DNA of 19,068 nt from Eubacterium sp. UBA3782 (GTDB lineage: Bacteria > Bacillota > Clostridia > Lachnospirales > Lachnospiraceae). A program made the translations under genes and the position numbers. The notes beneath the pieces are model-generated. The model worked only from the letters and a program-made list of their open reading frames with translations. It was not told the origin of the DNA and did not search any database. The DNA is taken from contig DFFG01000008.1 of NCBI GenBank assembly GCA_002368795.1, positions 1 through 19,068 on the forward strand, written 5' to 3'. This document shows, in pieces, positions 1 through 6,920 of the stretch. Numbering within the stretch: the first letter of the stretch is position 1; each line of letters opens with the position of its first letter.

Positions 1-37
1 ACTTAACGCCATTGGAACCGTCCCATTTATCTTGTCT
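1..37 (+). repeat. REP-like dispersed repeat, copy 1 (possibly cut by the window edge)
   Basis: The segment contains GGAACCGTCCCATTT followed by a degenerate TTGTCT. Its first bases, ACTTAACG then CATTGGAACCGTCCC, match the copy at 5759 with one difference in the first 23 bases. It lies directly against the stop codon of the minus-strand gene that ends at 36. It belongs to the family also seen at 665, 2531, 5759 and 9590. Confidence 0.7.
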
Positions 38-473
38 AGCGCTGGCGCGCAGCCTGGACGAAGAGCTGGTCGATGATTTCTGCGGCTTTGAAGCCCTGGC
101 GGATGATGTAGGCGCCGCCTTCGGTCAGACGCTCGAAGGGCACGTCGTAGTGCTGGTTTTTCAGCCAGGCATCGGACAGCTGGATGATCACCTGACTGTC
201 CTCATCTGTATCTGCCTGGAGCTCGTCTTTCTGGTCGCTCATGATCTGGGTGTCGCGGCTTTTGTCGAGGGCCAGGACATTCAGGGTTTCGAGCATGACA
301 AGGAAGTGCTCATCGTCCCAGGCGGACAGGTACATGCATTTGCAGAGTCCGCGGCTGAAAAATGGGTAGTTTTCAAAGCAGTTCATCAGTTCTTTGAAGC
401 GGGACATATGGGCACGATTTTCAAACAGGCCGGCATGGCCAAGGGCGGAAATACATTGCTGTGTTAACTGCAT
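36..473 (-). CDS. Conserved hypothetical protein, 145 aa
   Basis: I do not recognise an assigned function. The protein is soluble and acidic, with no signal peptide or membrane segment. The N-terminal half contains a distinctive run, GLCKCMYLSAWD (about residues 42-53), with a CxC pair. The C-terminal part reads GGAYIIRQGFKAAEIIDQ and is probably helical. I recall similar uncharacterised proteins of this length in Lachnospiraceae, but that is memory rather than a search. The start is supported by a GAGGT ribosome-binding site about 7 nt upstream and by a near-consensus promoter at 512-540. The stop codon sits inside or against a REP-like repeat, so a 3' alteration by repeat insertion is possible. 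The plus-strand ORF over the same bases is a shadow. Confidence 0.72.
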   Translation of the reverse strand: MQLTQQCISALGHAGLFENRAHMSRFKELMNCFENYPFFSRGLCKCMYLSAWDDEHFLVMLETLNVLALDKSRDTQIMSDQKDELQADTDEDSQVIIQLSDAWLKNQHYDVPFERLTEGGAYIIRQGFKAAEIIDQLFVQAARQR

Positions 474-511
474 GGCAATACCTCTTCCAGATTTGTTGCT
501 GGTTTTGTACT

Positions 512-540
512 TTTATAGCACAGATATTCCAGTTTGACAA
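512..540 (-). promoter_or_regulatory. Sigma-A type promoter for the minus-strand hypothetical gene
   Basis: Read on the minus strand, TTGTCA (bases 540-535, one mismatch to TTGACA) and TATAAA (517-512, one mismatch to TATAAT) are separated by exactly 17 nt. The -10 lies about 38 nt upstream of the ATG at 473. This is one of the two best promoter matches in the window. Confidence 0.7.
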
Positions 541-664
541 TCGTTTCGTGCGGCTTCTTTTAGATATTTTCTCTGAATAATGCCCGGACAGTGTGGGTGT
601 CTTATTTTCAAAAGCATAGGTATAGGTACGATCCTGTCTGGACCATATAGCAGAGCTTATTTGC

Positions 665-716
665 CTCCCATTTGCTGCGAGCAGCGGGACAAATAGAACC
701 GTCCCATTTGTCTGGT
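665..716 (+). repeat. REP-like dispersed repeat, copy 2
   Basis: A perfect 7-bp inverted repeat, GACAAAT (688-694) and ATTTGTC (706-712), encloses AGAACCGTCCC. It is preceded by a second small hairpin, GCTG-CGAG-CAGC. GGGAC and GTCCC can also pair as an alternative fold. This is the best-formed single copy of the family in the window. Confidence 0.75.
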
Positions 717-853
717 CTTGCACGGCTGCTTATGTTACATTAAGAGCAGATGTATGCAGCGGAGGCTTTTCCTGGAAGTAGCCTTGATGCCTTCCTGATC
801 TGGTTTGCAGCTGATAATTATCTTTCGGAGGAGAGCCTCAAAGGAGGGACATG

Positions 854-1027
854 ATGAATAGCAGCGGCGGCTGGCAGCCGTTCCGGGATGAGGATAAGCC
901 TCTGGTTCCGGGGCAGGATAGCCATAAGATTTTTTCGAAGGAAGGTCTTATCACGGCGGGTGTTGTTTCTGTGCTTCTGATCGTGGGCGGGATCCTGTTT
1001 TCCATGCTGTTTGGTCCGTATGTATAG
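854..1027 (+). CDS. Small single-pass membrane protein, 57 aa
   Basis: A strong ribosome-binding site (AAGGAGG, 841-847) precedes two adjacent ATG codons at 851 and 854. The second has the better spacing (6 nt), giving a 57-aa protein; the first would give 58 aa. The N-terminal half is hydrophilic (it includes FRDEDKPLVPGQ). The C-terminal third, from about residue 33, is one hydrophobic helix rich in V, L, I and G (VVSVLLIVGGILFSMLF), ending GPYV. This suggests a C-terminal anchor with the N-terminus in the cytoplasm. No function is recognised. The possible VanZ-like remnant starts 8 nt after its stop codon, so the two may once have formed a membrane-protein operon. The good Shine-Dalgarno and clean hydrophobic pattern argue for a real gene. 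Confidence 0.6.
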   Translation: MNSSGGWQPFRDEDKPLVPGQDSHKIFSKEGLITAGVVSVLLIVGGILFSMLFGPYV

Positions 1028-1035
1028 GAGCGTAT

Positions 1036-1203
1036 GTGGTGTTTCGCTTTGAGATTTCTTTTTTGACAGCAGAGCTGATCTTTACGGCTTTTTGGTTGGC
1101 TGTCAGGATCTGGGTCTGGTGCAGGCAGAAGGGGATCGACTGGAAACGGGAGGTGGCATTGAGGCCGTCACAGAGGACATCATGGAGGACAAAATGGAGC
1201 TGA
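1036..1203 (+). pseudogene. Possible 5' remnant of a VanZ-like membrane protein gene
   Basis: A GTG-initiated frame (GTG at 1036 or 1039; AGGAG at 1026-1030) encodes about 55 residues. The first part reads like a membrane protein: LTAELIFTAFWLAVRIWVW, then CRQKGIDWKREVAL. A first transmembrane helix followed by a basic ...KREV/L turn is what I remember of VanZ-family N-termini. After REVAL the frame turns into non-membrane residues and stops at 1201-1203, just past the GNAT start. This is what a deletion of the rest of the gene would leave. VanZ proteins are usually well over 100 aa with several helices, so this fragment would not be functional as such. The assignment rests on a short stretch and could be wrong. 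Confidence 0.35.
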
Positions 1204-1910
1204 AACGTTATGATGGCAAACATGTCCGCATTACCGATGACCAGGGAAATGTTTTCACCGGGATCGCAGGTTATGGGGGATGTGAGTTTCTTGAGTGCGA
1301 GTATGGCGGGGACGAGGATGGCCTGTTTATCGAGGACTGCCTGATCTACCGCTCGCAGATCGCATCCATAGAGGAGATCGTGCCCCACGGCACAGCGGAG
1401 CTGTGGACGGAGCGGATGGTGCTTCGCCGGTATCGCGTGGATGACGCAGAGGCTTTGTACCGGTATTTCGGATCGGACCCTGCGATGGTGAAGTATTCCG
1501 GCTGGAATCCGTATGCAACACTGGAGATGGCCGAGGAGACGGTGCAGCGGTTTATCCGCAGCTACGAGGATGAACATACCTATTCCTGGGTGATGGATTT
1601 TGAAGATGTCCTGATTGGGACGATCGGCGCCTACGACTATACACCGGAGCAGATCGAGGTGGGCTTTAGCGTCCAGCCGGACTGGCAGGGCCGCGGGTAT
1701 GCCACGGAGGCGCTGCAAAAGGTATTGGAGTACCTGACAAAAAACGAGGGCATCCCCTGTGTGACTGCCTGGTGCGCCGCGGAAAACGAAGGGTCAAGGC
1801 GCGTGCTGGAGAAGGCAGGGATGCAGCTGGTGCGGTGCGAAAAAAACGGCCTTGCCATCGGAGACCAGACCTACGACAAACTCTATTGGGAATACCGGCA
1901 GGAGAACTAA
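1194..1910 (+). CDS. GNAT family N-acetyltransferase (RimJ/RimL type) with N-terminal Sm/SH3-like domain, 238 aa
   Basis: Residues from about 62 to the end form a RimJ/RimL-like GNAT domain. It starts TERMVLRRYRVDDAEALYRYF, has the acetyl-CoA-binding motif A at VQPDWQGRGYATEAL, and ends with the usual AAENEGSRRVLEKAGM segment. Residues 1-57 are a separate small beta-rich module (DGKHVRITDDQGNVFTGIA, ending SQIASIEEI) resembling an Sm/SH3-like fold. The start at 1194 was chosen because GGAGG (1184-1188) lies 5 nt upstream and MELKRYDGKHVRI begins the domain. An in-frame ATG at 1182 would add four residues, and the longer upstream reading is not protein-like. The acceptor substrate cannot be told; RimJ/L relatives acetylate protein N-termini, amino acids or antibiotics. 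The glycosylase gene follows after 68 nt, perhaps as an operon. Confidence 0.85.
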   Translation: MELKRYDGKHVRITDDQGNVFTGIAGYGGCEFLECEYGGDEDGLFIEDCLIYRSQIASIEEIVPHGTAELWTERMVLRRYRVDDAEALYRYFGSDPAMVKYSGWNPYATLEMAEETVQRFIRSYEDEHTYSWVMDFEDVLIGTIGAYDYTPEQIEVGFSVQPDWQGRGYATEALQKVLEYLTKNEGIPCVTAWCAAENEGSRRVLEKAGMQLVRCEKNGLAIGDQTYDKLYWEYRQEN

Positions 1911-1978
1911 AAAGACAGCCGGAATCAGGCAGTTTTGCAACGAGCACATCTGCCTGCTTTTCCGGAAGGGAGATATGG

Positions 1979-2530
1979 ATGAGTGAATGCAGAGCGTGGT
2001 ATGAGGGCGATCCGATCCTGGAGGCGTACCATGACCATGAGTGGTGCAAGGTGAACCACGACGATGATTTTGAATTTCAGATGCTGGCCCTGGAGGGAGC
2101 GAGTGTCGGCCTGTCCTGGCGCACGATCATGCATAAACGGGAGAACTACTGTGCGGCTTTCCACGATTTCAGGATCGATGCCTGCGCCGCGATGACGGAC
2201 GAAGAGCTGGAGCGGCAGATGGAAAATCCAGGGATCATCCGCAACCGCGGCAAGATCTTCAGTGTGCGGAAGAATGCACAGGTCGTGCAGCAGATCCAGA
2301 AGGAATTCGGCTCCTTTGACGCCTACCTCTGGAGCTTTACAGACGGGCAGCGGATCGACGGGCACTGGAAAAGTCCGGCAGAGATCCCGACCGTATCGGA
2401 CGTGTCCCGGCGGATGAGCGCAGATATGAAAAAACGCGGGATAGGCTTTGTCGGGCAGGTGATCACCTACTCATTCCTGCAGGCGGTCGGCATCGTAAAC
2501 GACCATCTGGAGGACTGCCCGGACAGATAA
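1979..2530 (+). CDS. tag: DNA-3-methyladenine glycosylase I (Tag family), 183 aa
   Basis: This is a base-excision-repair enzyme that removes 3-methyladenine from alkylated DNA in the cytoplasm. Family signatures run in order: Cys4 in MSECRAW, YHDHEW, the LALEGASVGLSW segment, KRENYCAAF, IIRNRGKI, and RGIGFVGQVITYSFLQAVGIVNDHLEDC. Tag enzymes bind a structural zinc through an N-terminal Cys and His and a C-terminal His and Cys. The matching residues are visible here: Cys4, a His in YHDHEW, the His of NDH and the Cys of EDC. Length agrees with the family (about 185-190 aa). The start at 1979 follows a GGAAGGGAG ribosome-binding site by about 8 nt. An overlapping ATG at 1975 reads into an immediate stop. 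The 3' side carries a REP pair, a hairpin and an intrinsic terminator, so transcription probably ends there. Confidence 0.93.
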   Translation: MSECRAWYEGDPILEAYHDHEWCKVNHDDDFEFQMLALEGASVGLSWRTIMHKRENYCAAFHDFRIDACAAMTDEELERQMENPGIIRNRGKIFSVRKNAQVVQQIQKEFGSFDAYLWSFTDGQRIDGHWKSPAEIPTVSDVSRRMSADMKKRGIGFVGQVITYSFLQAVGIVNDHLEDCPDR

Positions 2531-2605
2531 ACCAGACATTGGGGACGGATCTATTTGTTTGGTTTTGACGGGAGCAGACAGATAGAACCGTCTCATTTGT
2601 CTGGT
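2531..2605. repeat. Inverted pair of REP-like repeats (copies 3 and 4)
   Basis: The first copy is in reverse orientation (ACCAGACATTGGGGACGG...). The second, from about 2573, is in forward orientation (CAGACAGATAGAACCG...TTTGTCTGGT). Arranged back to back, they can fold into one long imperfect hairpin with arms of roughly 28 bp. The pair starts one base after the tag stop codon, so a role in 3'-end protection or transcription attenuation is plausible. Confidence 0.75.
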
Positions 2606-2613
2606 CTGCTAGG

Positions 2614-2644
2614 GTGACCTGGTTGTTCGCAACAGCAAGGGTCA
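2614..2644 (+). other. Stem-loop with internal UUCG hairpin
   Basis: GTGACC (2614-2619) pairs perfectly with GGTCAC (2639-2644). Inside it, GTTG-TTCG-CAAC (2622-2633) forms a second hairpin. No T-tract follows directly. It may act with the REP pair before it and the terminator after it. Confidence 0.5.
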
Positions 2645-2674
2645 CTTACGGCACAGGATCCAAAAGGCTGCAGG

Positions 2675-2704
2675 CCGGCAGCACGGCTGGCCGGGCGTTT
2701 TTTT
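2675..2704 (+). terminator. Intrinsic terminator between tag and topoisomerase III
   Basis: CCGGCAGC (2675-2682), loop ACG, then GCTG, a single bulged G and CCGG (2686-2694) form an 8-bp GC-rich stem. Seven T residues follow at 2698-2704 after a 3-nt gap. The polarity fits termination of transcripts from the tag side. Confidence 0.72.
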
Positions 2705-2779
2705 AGAAGATCGAGATAAGAAATCACGCATTTTCACCTTCTGAAGCAGGGAAGCACAAGGTGATTCCCGGGAGGATGT

Positions 2780-5518
2780 ATGGGCAAGCGTTTGATCATT
2801 GCGGAGAAGCCTTCGGTGGGCCGGGATATCGCAAATGTCCTTGGATGCCGGGAAAATGGCGACGGCTGCCGCATCGGAGAGCAGGATATCGTCACCTGGG
2901 CGGTCGGCCATCTGGTGGGCCTGTGTTATCCGGATGAGATCGATGAAAAATACGCGGAATGGCGGTTGGAGGACCTTCCGATCCTCCCGGATCCTTTTCC
3001 GCTGAAGGTGCTGGAGAGCAGCGAAAAGCAGTACGCCATCGTGAGCGCGCTGATGAACGACCCCTCGGTCGACCGCATCGTCTGTGCGACGGATGCCGGG
3101 CGGGAGGGCGAGCTGATCTTCCGGTATATTTACCAGATGGCCGGCTGCCGCAAGCCGGTGGAGCGGCTGTGGATCTCGTCGCTGACCTTCCGGGCGATTC
3201 GGGATGGCTTCGAGCACCTGCGGCCGGATGCAGATTATGACAACCTGTATGAGAGCGCCAGATGCCGGTCCGAGGCGGACTGGCTGATCGGCATGAACGG
3301 GAGCCGTGCCCTGGCGGTCGCCAACAATATGCGCAGGCTGTCGGTGGGCCGGGTTCTTTCACCGACGCTGGCGATTCTGGTGGAACGGGAGCTGGAGCGG
3401 CGAAGCTTTGTGCCGGAAACCTACTGCGAGGTGATCGCCTCTTTTGACGGCTTTCAGGCGCGGCTGCAAAATCCGGCGCATGCAGCTGCCGGGATCTTGA
3501 ATGCGTCTTTGGAGGCAGCGCAGGACCAGGAGGGCTGGTCCCGTTTTCCGGCGGAGCAGAGGGCAGAGCTGGAGGAGCTGGTAAAAAAAGCCGCCGGCGC
3601 GGAGGCTGTGGTTGCTCTCGCAGAAAGCAGCCCGGAAAGCCTGCCGGCGCCGCAGCTGTATGACCTGACGAGCCTGCAGCGGGACGCCAACCGGATCTAC
3701 GGGATGTCCTCGCAGCGGACGCTGGATACGGCGCAGAGCCTCTACGAGCGGCACAAGGCCATCACCTACCCCAGGACGGATTCCCGTTTCCTGTCGGCGG
3801 ATATCAAATCGACGCTGCCAAAACGCCTGGAGTCTTTCCTCTCGGGCGAGCTGGAGCCTTTTGCTGCCGCGGCAATGAGCAGTGAAAAGGATCTCTTTGG
3901 CCGCTTTATCGCCGATAAGGGCGTGACCGACCACCATGCCATCATCCCCACGGGCGAGGCAAAGGGGATGGATACCTGGACCAGACAGGAAAAACAGATT
4001 TACGACCTGATTTCCCGGCGTTTTCTCGGGATGTTTTTCCCGGACCGGGAGGTGCTGCGCCAGAAGCTGCAGATCGATGTGGACGGACAGGTTTTCATGG
4101 CCTTCGGGGAAAAGGTCCTGGAGAGCGGCTGGAGCGCGGTGGATACCAGCAGAAAAAGCCGCCTGGAGGAGTTGCCGGCGCTTTCGGCAGGCGACAGGAT
4201 CAAGGTGACTGGTCTGCGCCTTCGCACAGACGAGACCAGGCCGCCGGCGCCCCATACCGAGGCGTCACTGCTGGCGGCCATGGAGCACGCGGGCCGTTTT
4301 GTCCCCGAGGACAGCCCGGAGGATGTGGAGACGGAGTTTGGCATCGGCACTCCGGCGACCCGGGCAGCGACCATTGAAAAGCTGGTGGACCGGGAGATGG
4401 CCGTCCGCAGAGGGCGCGCCCTGATCCCCACCGAATACGGCATCCGGCTGACCGGTATCCTGCCGGAGGTGCTGCGCTCCCCGGCGATGACGGGGGAGTG
4501 GGAGGCAAAGCTGGCCAGGATCTATCGAGGAGAAGGCTCGCCGGAGACATTCATGTCCGAGATCCGGAACCTCACCCGCGAGATCGTGCGCTATGCGGCT
4601 GACCTTGGCGATACGGGGATAAAAAATGCCAATTCCCTTGGCCCCTGTCCCGTGTGCGGAAGCCCCGTGCGAGAGTACGAGCGGGCATATTACTGTACAA
4701 ACAAGGACTGCGGCTTCCGGAAGATCTACAAGGCGGCAAAAGGGCAGTACCCGACCCTGCAGCCCGTCGCGATGCGTGCACTGCTGCAAAACGGGGAAGC
4801 CGAAACCGAAAAGGGAACCTACACCCTGCACAGGGAAAAGCCATACATCACCTTTGCCTATGCACCAAAGCCGGAGCCGGATTATGCCGCGCTGCATGCG
4901 CTGATCGAGGACTATGGCCTGGCACCTGTGGACAAGGTGGCAAACGGCGGCGGCCTGTGGCTTCCGGGCAGCCGGCGCGATGAGCTGATGCAGGATTTCC
5001 TGCGGGACTGCAGGGCCACTGGCTGCAGCTTTGACTTTACCGAGGATTCCCGTGCCCTAAAGCATAAAAGCGGATGGAGCCACAGGGTGGAAAAAGAAAA
5101 TCTGGAGGCATATCTGGAAGCTTTCGGTGGAGAAAAAAACAGCAAAGTAAGAAAAAGCAGGACAGATGCAGATGCTGGGAAAAATGCAGAAGATACGGAT
5201 CCTGTCGGCGAAAGGCAAGGGAAAAAGCCACGCGCAGGTACAGATGAAGTCCATGATTTAGACCGCACATCGGGGGTTCCCACATCGGAGATGGGCAGCG
5301 GCAGTGATGGCCCCGACCCGGTACTGGAGCGGATCAGAAGCTCCGGCCTCCCCTTTGTGGACAAGCGGGAAAGCGGCGGAAGCCTGTGGATCATCGCCGG
5401 CGAGGAAGAGGGAAAAGCCCTGGCAGAAGAATGCAAAAAGCTGGGCACGACCTTTGCCTTTACCCCAAAGGGCGGGCGCGCCAGCAAAAAACAGCCGGCA
5501 TGGTATTCTGTTAAGTGA
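2780..5518 (+). CDS. topB: DNA topoisomerase III, type IA, with extended C-terminus, 912 aa
   Basis: This enzyme relaxes and decatenates DNA through a transient 5'-phosphotyrosyl bond. The Toprim domain starts KRLIIAEKPSVGRDIANVLG and contains CATDAGREGE (residues 102-111), giving Asp105 and Glu109; the second Asp of the classical DxD motif is Gly107, a common form in Firmicutes TopB as I recall. The active-site tyrosine is Tyr330 in ITYPRTDSR. EFGIGTPATRAATIEKL is a further core signature. A four-cysteine finger follows (Cys623, Cys626, Cys639, Cys645). Beyond it, a small domain occurs twice, at about 702-771 and 848-912 (APVDKVANGGGLWLPG versus PFVDKRESGGSLWIIAG), separated by a charged low-complexity linker (772-847). 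Ordinary TopB is about 650-730 aa, so roughly 200 residues are extra. The start has GGAGG at 2771-2775. A 140-nt leader follows the terminator, which suggests a separate transcription unit. Confidence 0.95.
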   Translation: MGKRLIIAEKPSVGRDIANVLGCRENGDGCRIGEQDIVTWAVGHLVGLCYPDEIDEKYAEWRLEDLPILPDPFPLKVLESSEKQYAIVSALMNDPSVDRIVCATDAGREGELIFRYIYQMAGCRKPVERLWISSLTFRAIRDGFEHLRPDADYDNLYESARCRSEADWLIGMNGSRALAVANNMRRLSVGRVLSPTLAILVERELERRSFVPETYCEVIASFDGFQARLQNPAHAAAGILNASLEAAQDQEGWSRFPAEQRAELEELVKKAAGAEAVVALAESSPESLPAPQLYDLTSLQRDANRIYGMSSQRTLDTAQSLYERHKAITYPRTDSRFLSADIKSTLPKRLESFLSGELEPFAAAAMSSEKDLFGRFIADKGVTDHHAIIPTGEAKGMDTWTRQEKQIYDLISRRFLGMFFPDREVLRQKLQIDVDGQVFMAFGEKVLESGWSAVDTSRKSRLEELPALSAGDRIKVTGLRLRTDETRPPAPHTEASLLAAMEHAGRFVPEDSPEDVETEFGIGTPATRAATIEKLVDREMAVRRGRALIPTEYGIRLTGILPEVLRSPAMTGEWEAKLARIYRGEGSPETFMSEIRNLTREIVRYAADLGDTGIKNANSLGPCPVCGSPVREYERAYYCTNKDCGFRKIYKAAKGQYPTLQPVAMRALLQNGEAETEKGTYTLHREKPYITFAYAPKPEPDYAALHALIEDYGLAPVDKVANGGGLWLPGSRRDELMQDFLRDCRATGCSFDFTEDSRALKHKSGWSHRVEKENLEAYLEAFGGEKNSKVRKSRTDADAGKNAEDTDPVGERQGKKPRAGTDEVHDLDRTSGVPTSEMGSGSDGPDPVLERIRSSGLPFVDKRESGGSLWIIAGEEEGKALAEECKKLGTTFAFTPKGGRASKKQPAWYSVK

Positions 5519-5615
5519 AACGGTCTGGCATCGCGCGCATTCATCGATCCTGAAACTATTTGAGCAGCTATATTAGAAATTTTATTCGCAGCTTTTTTAG
5601 AAGAGAAATACCTGA

Positions 5616-5765
5616 ATGAAGAAATCTGTAGTAAAAGCGGCTTTCCTGAAGTCGCTCCCGGTCCTCGCAGGATACGTCGTCCTGCAGGCCTGGAAACGCA
5701 GCTCCCTGGTCAGCATCCTTTCAGGCACTGTCATCTACATGGTGCTCATCCAGGTACTAACTTAA
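5616..5765 (+). pseudogene. azlC-azlD in-frame deletion remnant, 49 codons
   Basis: The intact small ORF begins MKKSVVKAAFLKSLPVLAGYVVL, which resembles the N-terminus of AzlC, the large subunit of the branched-chain amino acid exporter. It ends QAWKRSSLVSILSGTVIYM plus VLIQVLT, which resembles the last helix of AzlD, the small subunit. The junction falls near residues 23-24 (VVL|QAW). The missing middle would be about 300 residues, or roughly 0.9 kb, assuming usual AzlC (about 230 aa) and AzlD (about 110 aa) sizes. No strong ribosome-binding site is seen upstream (only AAGAGAAA-like). A REP-like repeat begins inside the stop region. The fragment cannot be a working exporter. The assignment rests on remembered family ends, so an unrelated small membrane protein remains possible. 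Confidence 0.6.
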
Positions 5766-5791
5766 CGGCATTGGAACCGTCCCCACTGACT
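5759..5791 (+). repeat. REP-like dispersed repeat, copy 5
   Basis: ACTTAACGGCATTGGAACCG followed by TCCCC is nearly identical to the first bases of the window. It overlaps the last codons and stop of the azlCD remnant and lies between that ORF and the convergent AraC gene. The right half, after TCCCC, is diverged from the TTTGTC consensus. Confidence 0.7.
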
Positions 5792-5807
5792 CCCTTCTGG
5801 CTCCCTG

Positions 5808-6791
5808 TCAGAACAAAAGTGATTTCCGCTTTTCCTGCCGGTATTTCAGCGCGCTGACACCGGTGCGCCGGCGGAACAGCCGGGAGAAATATGCTTCATC
5901 CTGGAAACCGCTCATTTCACCTATCGTACGTATGGAAAGAGAGGTATTCTCCAACAGGGTCTTTGCATGATCAAGTCTCAGCCGGATCAGGTATTCATTT
6001 GGCGGAAATCCGGTCAGATTCCGGAAACAGCGGGAGAAATGATATTTCGACATATTCGCCTGAAGCGCGATCTCATCCAGACGTACAGGCTCCCGGAAGT
6101 GCTCGTGCATAAAGCGGAGCGCTTTTTTGATCTGTCTGCCGCTCTCGGAATCGGCGGCTTTTTGTTCCGGTTCCCATGCCTTCCGGATCAGATAAAAGGA
6201 CAGGCCTTCGATTGCATGAGCGATCTCCAGGCTCCTGATGGGAGAGGACTCCACATAAGCCTTAAGAATGGTACTGGTGTATGAAGTCAGGACGGATAGT
6301 TCCTCTTCCTGCAGGACCACTCTGCCGCTTTTGCGGAAAGTTTCATACAGGAGTGCTGCATCGCTGCCGCCGACGTGGATATCACAGTGATTCCATTCCC
6401 TGCCAGCGGTGTAGTAATGATGATGTTTCCGGCAGTCGATCCAGAAGAGATCTCCGGCATGCAGCGTATAGGTTCTGCCTTCATACCTGAGGATGCCGCT
6501 TCCGGAAACGGTATAGAGGATAAGATACGAATCCAGATCTTTTCGTTCGGTGTAATAATTCTCCGTTGCCTTCATCTGGGAGAAGGACTGCAGGCGCATC
6601 CGGGCGTACCAGGCGTCTTCCGGCTGAGGAATGAAATCCAGTACGTCCACATAGCCGTCCAGGATGAAATCTGCCTGAAGCATGGGCATCAGATCCGCTT
6701 CTCCTTCTGCAGGCATTTGATTTGTCTGCATGACGGAGGAGAGATCACTTCCGGAAAAGTGAAGGCGGGTCAGGTGGAATTGTTCGAACAT
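5808..6791 (-). CDS. AraC family transcriptional regulator with cupin-like sensor domain, 327 aa
   Basis: The N-terminal half has a cupin-like sugar-sensing region (about residues 85-140), with SYLILYTVSGSGILRYEG, then LHAGDLFWIDCRKHHHYYT. The C-terminal 100 residues carry two helix-turn-helix motifs: LDEIALQANMSKYHFSRCFR and IRTIGEMSGFQDEAYFSRLF, ending in the typical F+xxTGxSxxxYR. The start has GGAGGT about 4 nt upstream. The gene is divergent from the GH78 gene at 6921 with a 129-bp shared region, so it probably controls that gene in response to a sugar, likely rhamnose or a rhamnoside (inference from position). A good sigma-A promoter for this gene lies at 6865-6893. Confidence 0.9.
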   Translation of the reverse strand: MFEQFHLTRLHFSGSDLSSVMQTNQMPAEGEADLMPMLQADFILDGYVDVLDFIPQPEDAWYARMRLQSFSQMKATENYYTERKDLDSYLILYTVSGSGILRYEGRTYTLHAGDLFWIDCRKHHHYYTAGREWNHCDIHVGGSDAALLYETFRKSGRVVLQEEELSVLTSYTSTILKAYVESSPIRSLEIAHAIEGLSFYLIRKAWEPEQKAADSESGRQIKKALRFMHEHFREPVRLDEIALQANMSKYHFSRCFRNLTGFPPNEYLIRLRLDHAKTLLENTSLSIRTIGEMSGFQDEAYFSRLFRRRTGVSALKYRQEKRKSLLF

Positions 6792-6864
6792 AAGACCTCC
6801 GCAATATAATCCAAAAATAAAGCAATTTCCGCTATGGGAAATGCATTTATCTGCTTATATGTTT

Positions 6865-6893
6865 ATTATAGAGGAACAAAAGTGTATCGGCAA
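6865..6893 (-). promoter_or_regulatory. Promoter of the first AraC gene within the divergent region
   Basis: On the minus strand, TTGCCG (6893-6888) and a perfect TATAAT (6870-6865) are 17 nt apart. The -10 is about 74 nt upstream of the AraC start codon. For the opposite strand I see only AT-rich -10-like sequence (TTTATTATAG, 6862-6871) without a good -35, as expected if the GH78 promoter needs an activator. Confidence 0.62.
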
Positions 6894-6920
6894 GAAAGAA
6901 CAATTACCGGAGGAAAAATG

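Larger units (their letters stand above)
474..850. other. Intergenic region of 377 bp between divergent genes
   Basis: It holds the minus-strand promoter at 512-540 and a REP-like repeat at 665-716. I found no convincing plus-strand promoter for the small gene at 854 and no recognisable ncRNA. A weak imperfect hairpin (GGAAG...CTTCC, around 772-796) is the only other structure noticed. Confidence 0.5.

Noticed and set aside
12..467. Plus-strand open frame of 151 codons at the left edge
   Set aside because: It overlaps the minus-strand gene almost exactly, which has a good ribosome-binding site and promoter. The plus frame has neither.
1063..1068. Perfect TTGACA as a promoter -35 for the acetyltransferase
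   Set aside because: No acceptable -10 lies 16-18 nt downstream (the sequence there is about GGCTTT), so it is probably chance within the VanZ-like frame.
6834..6920. Longer start for the first GH78 (adds 29 residues)
   Set aside because: The added residues overlap the regulatory region and the AraC promoter and look unlike the family N-terminus. The GGAGGA at 6909 fits the start at 6918/6921.
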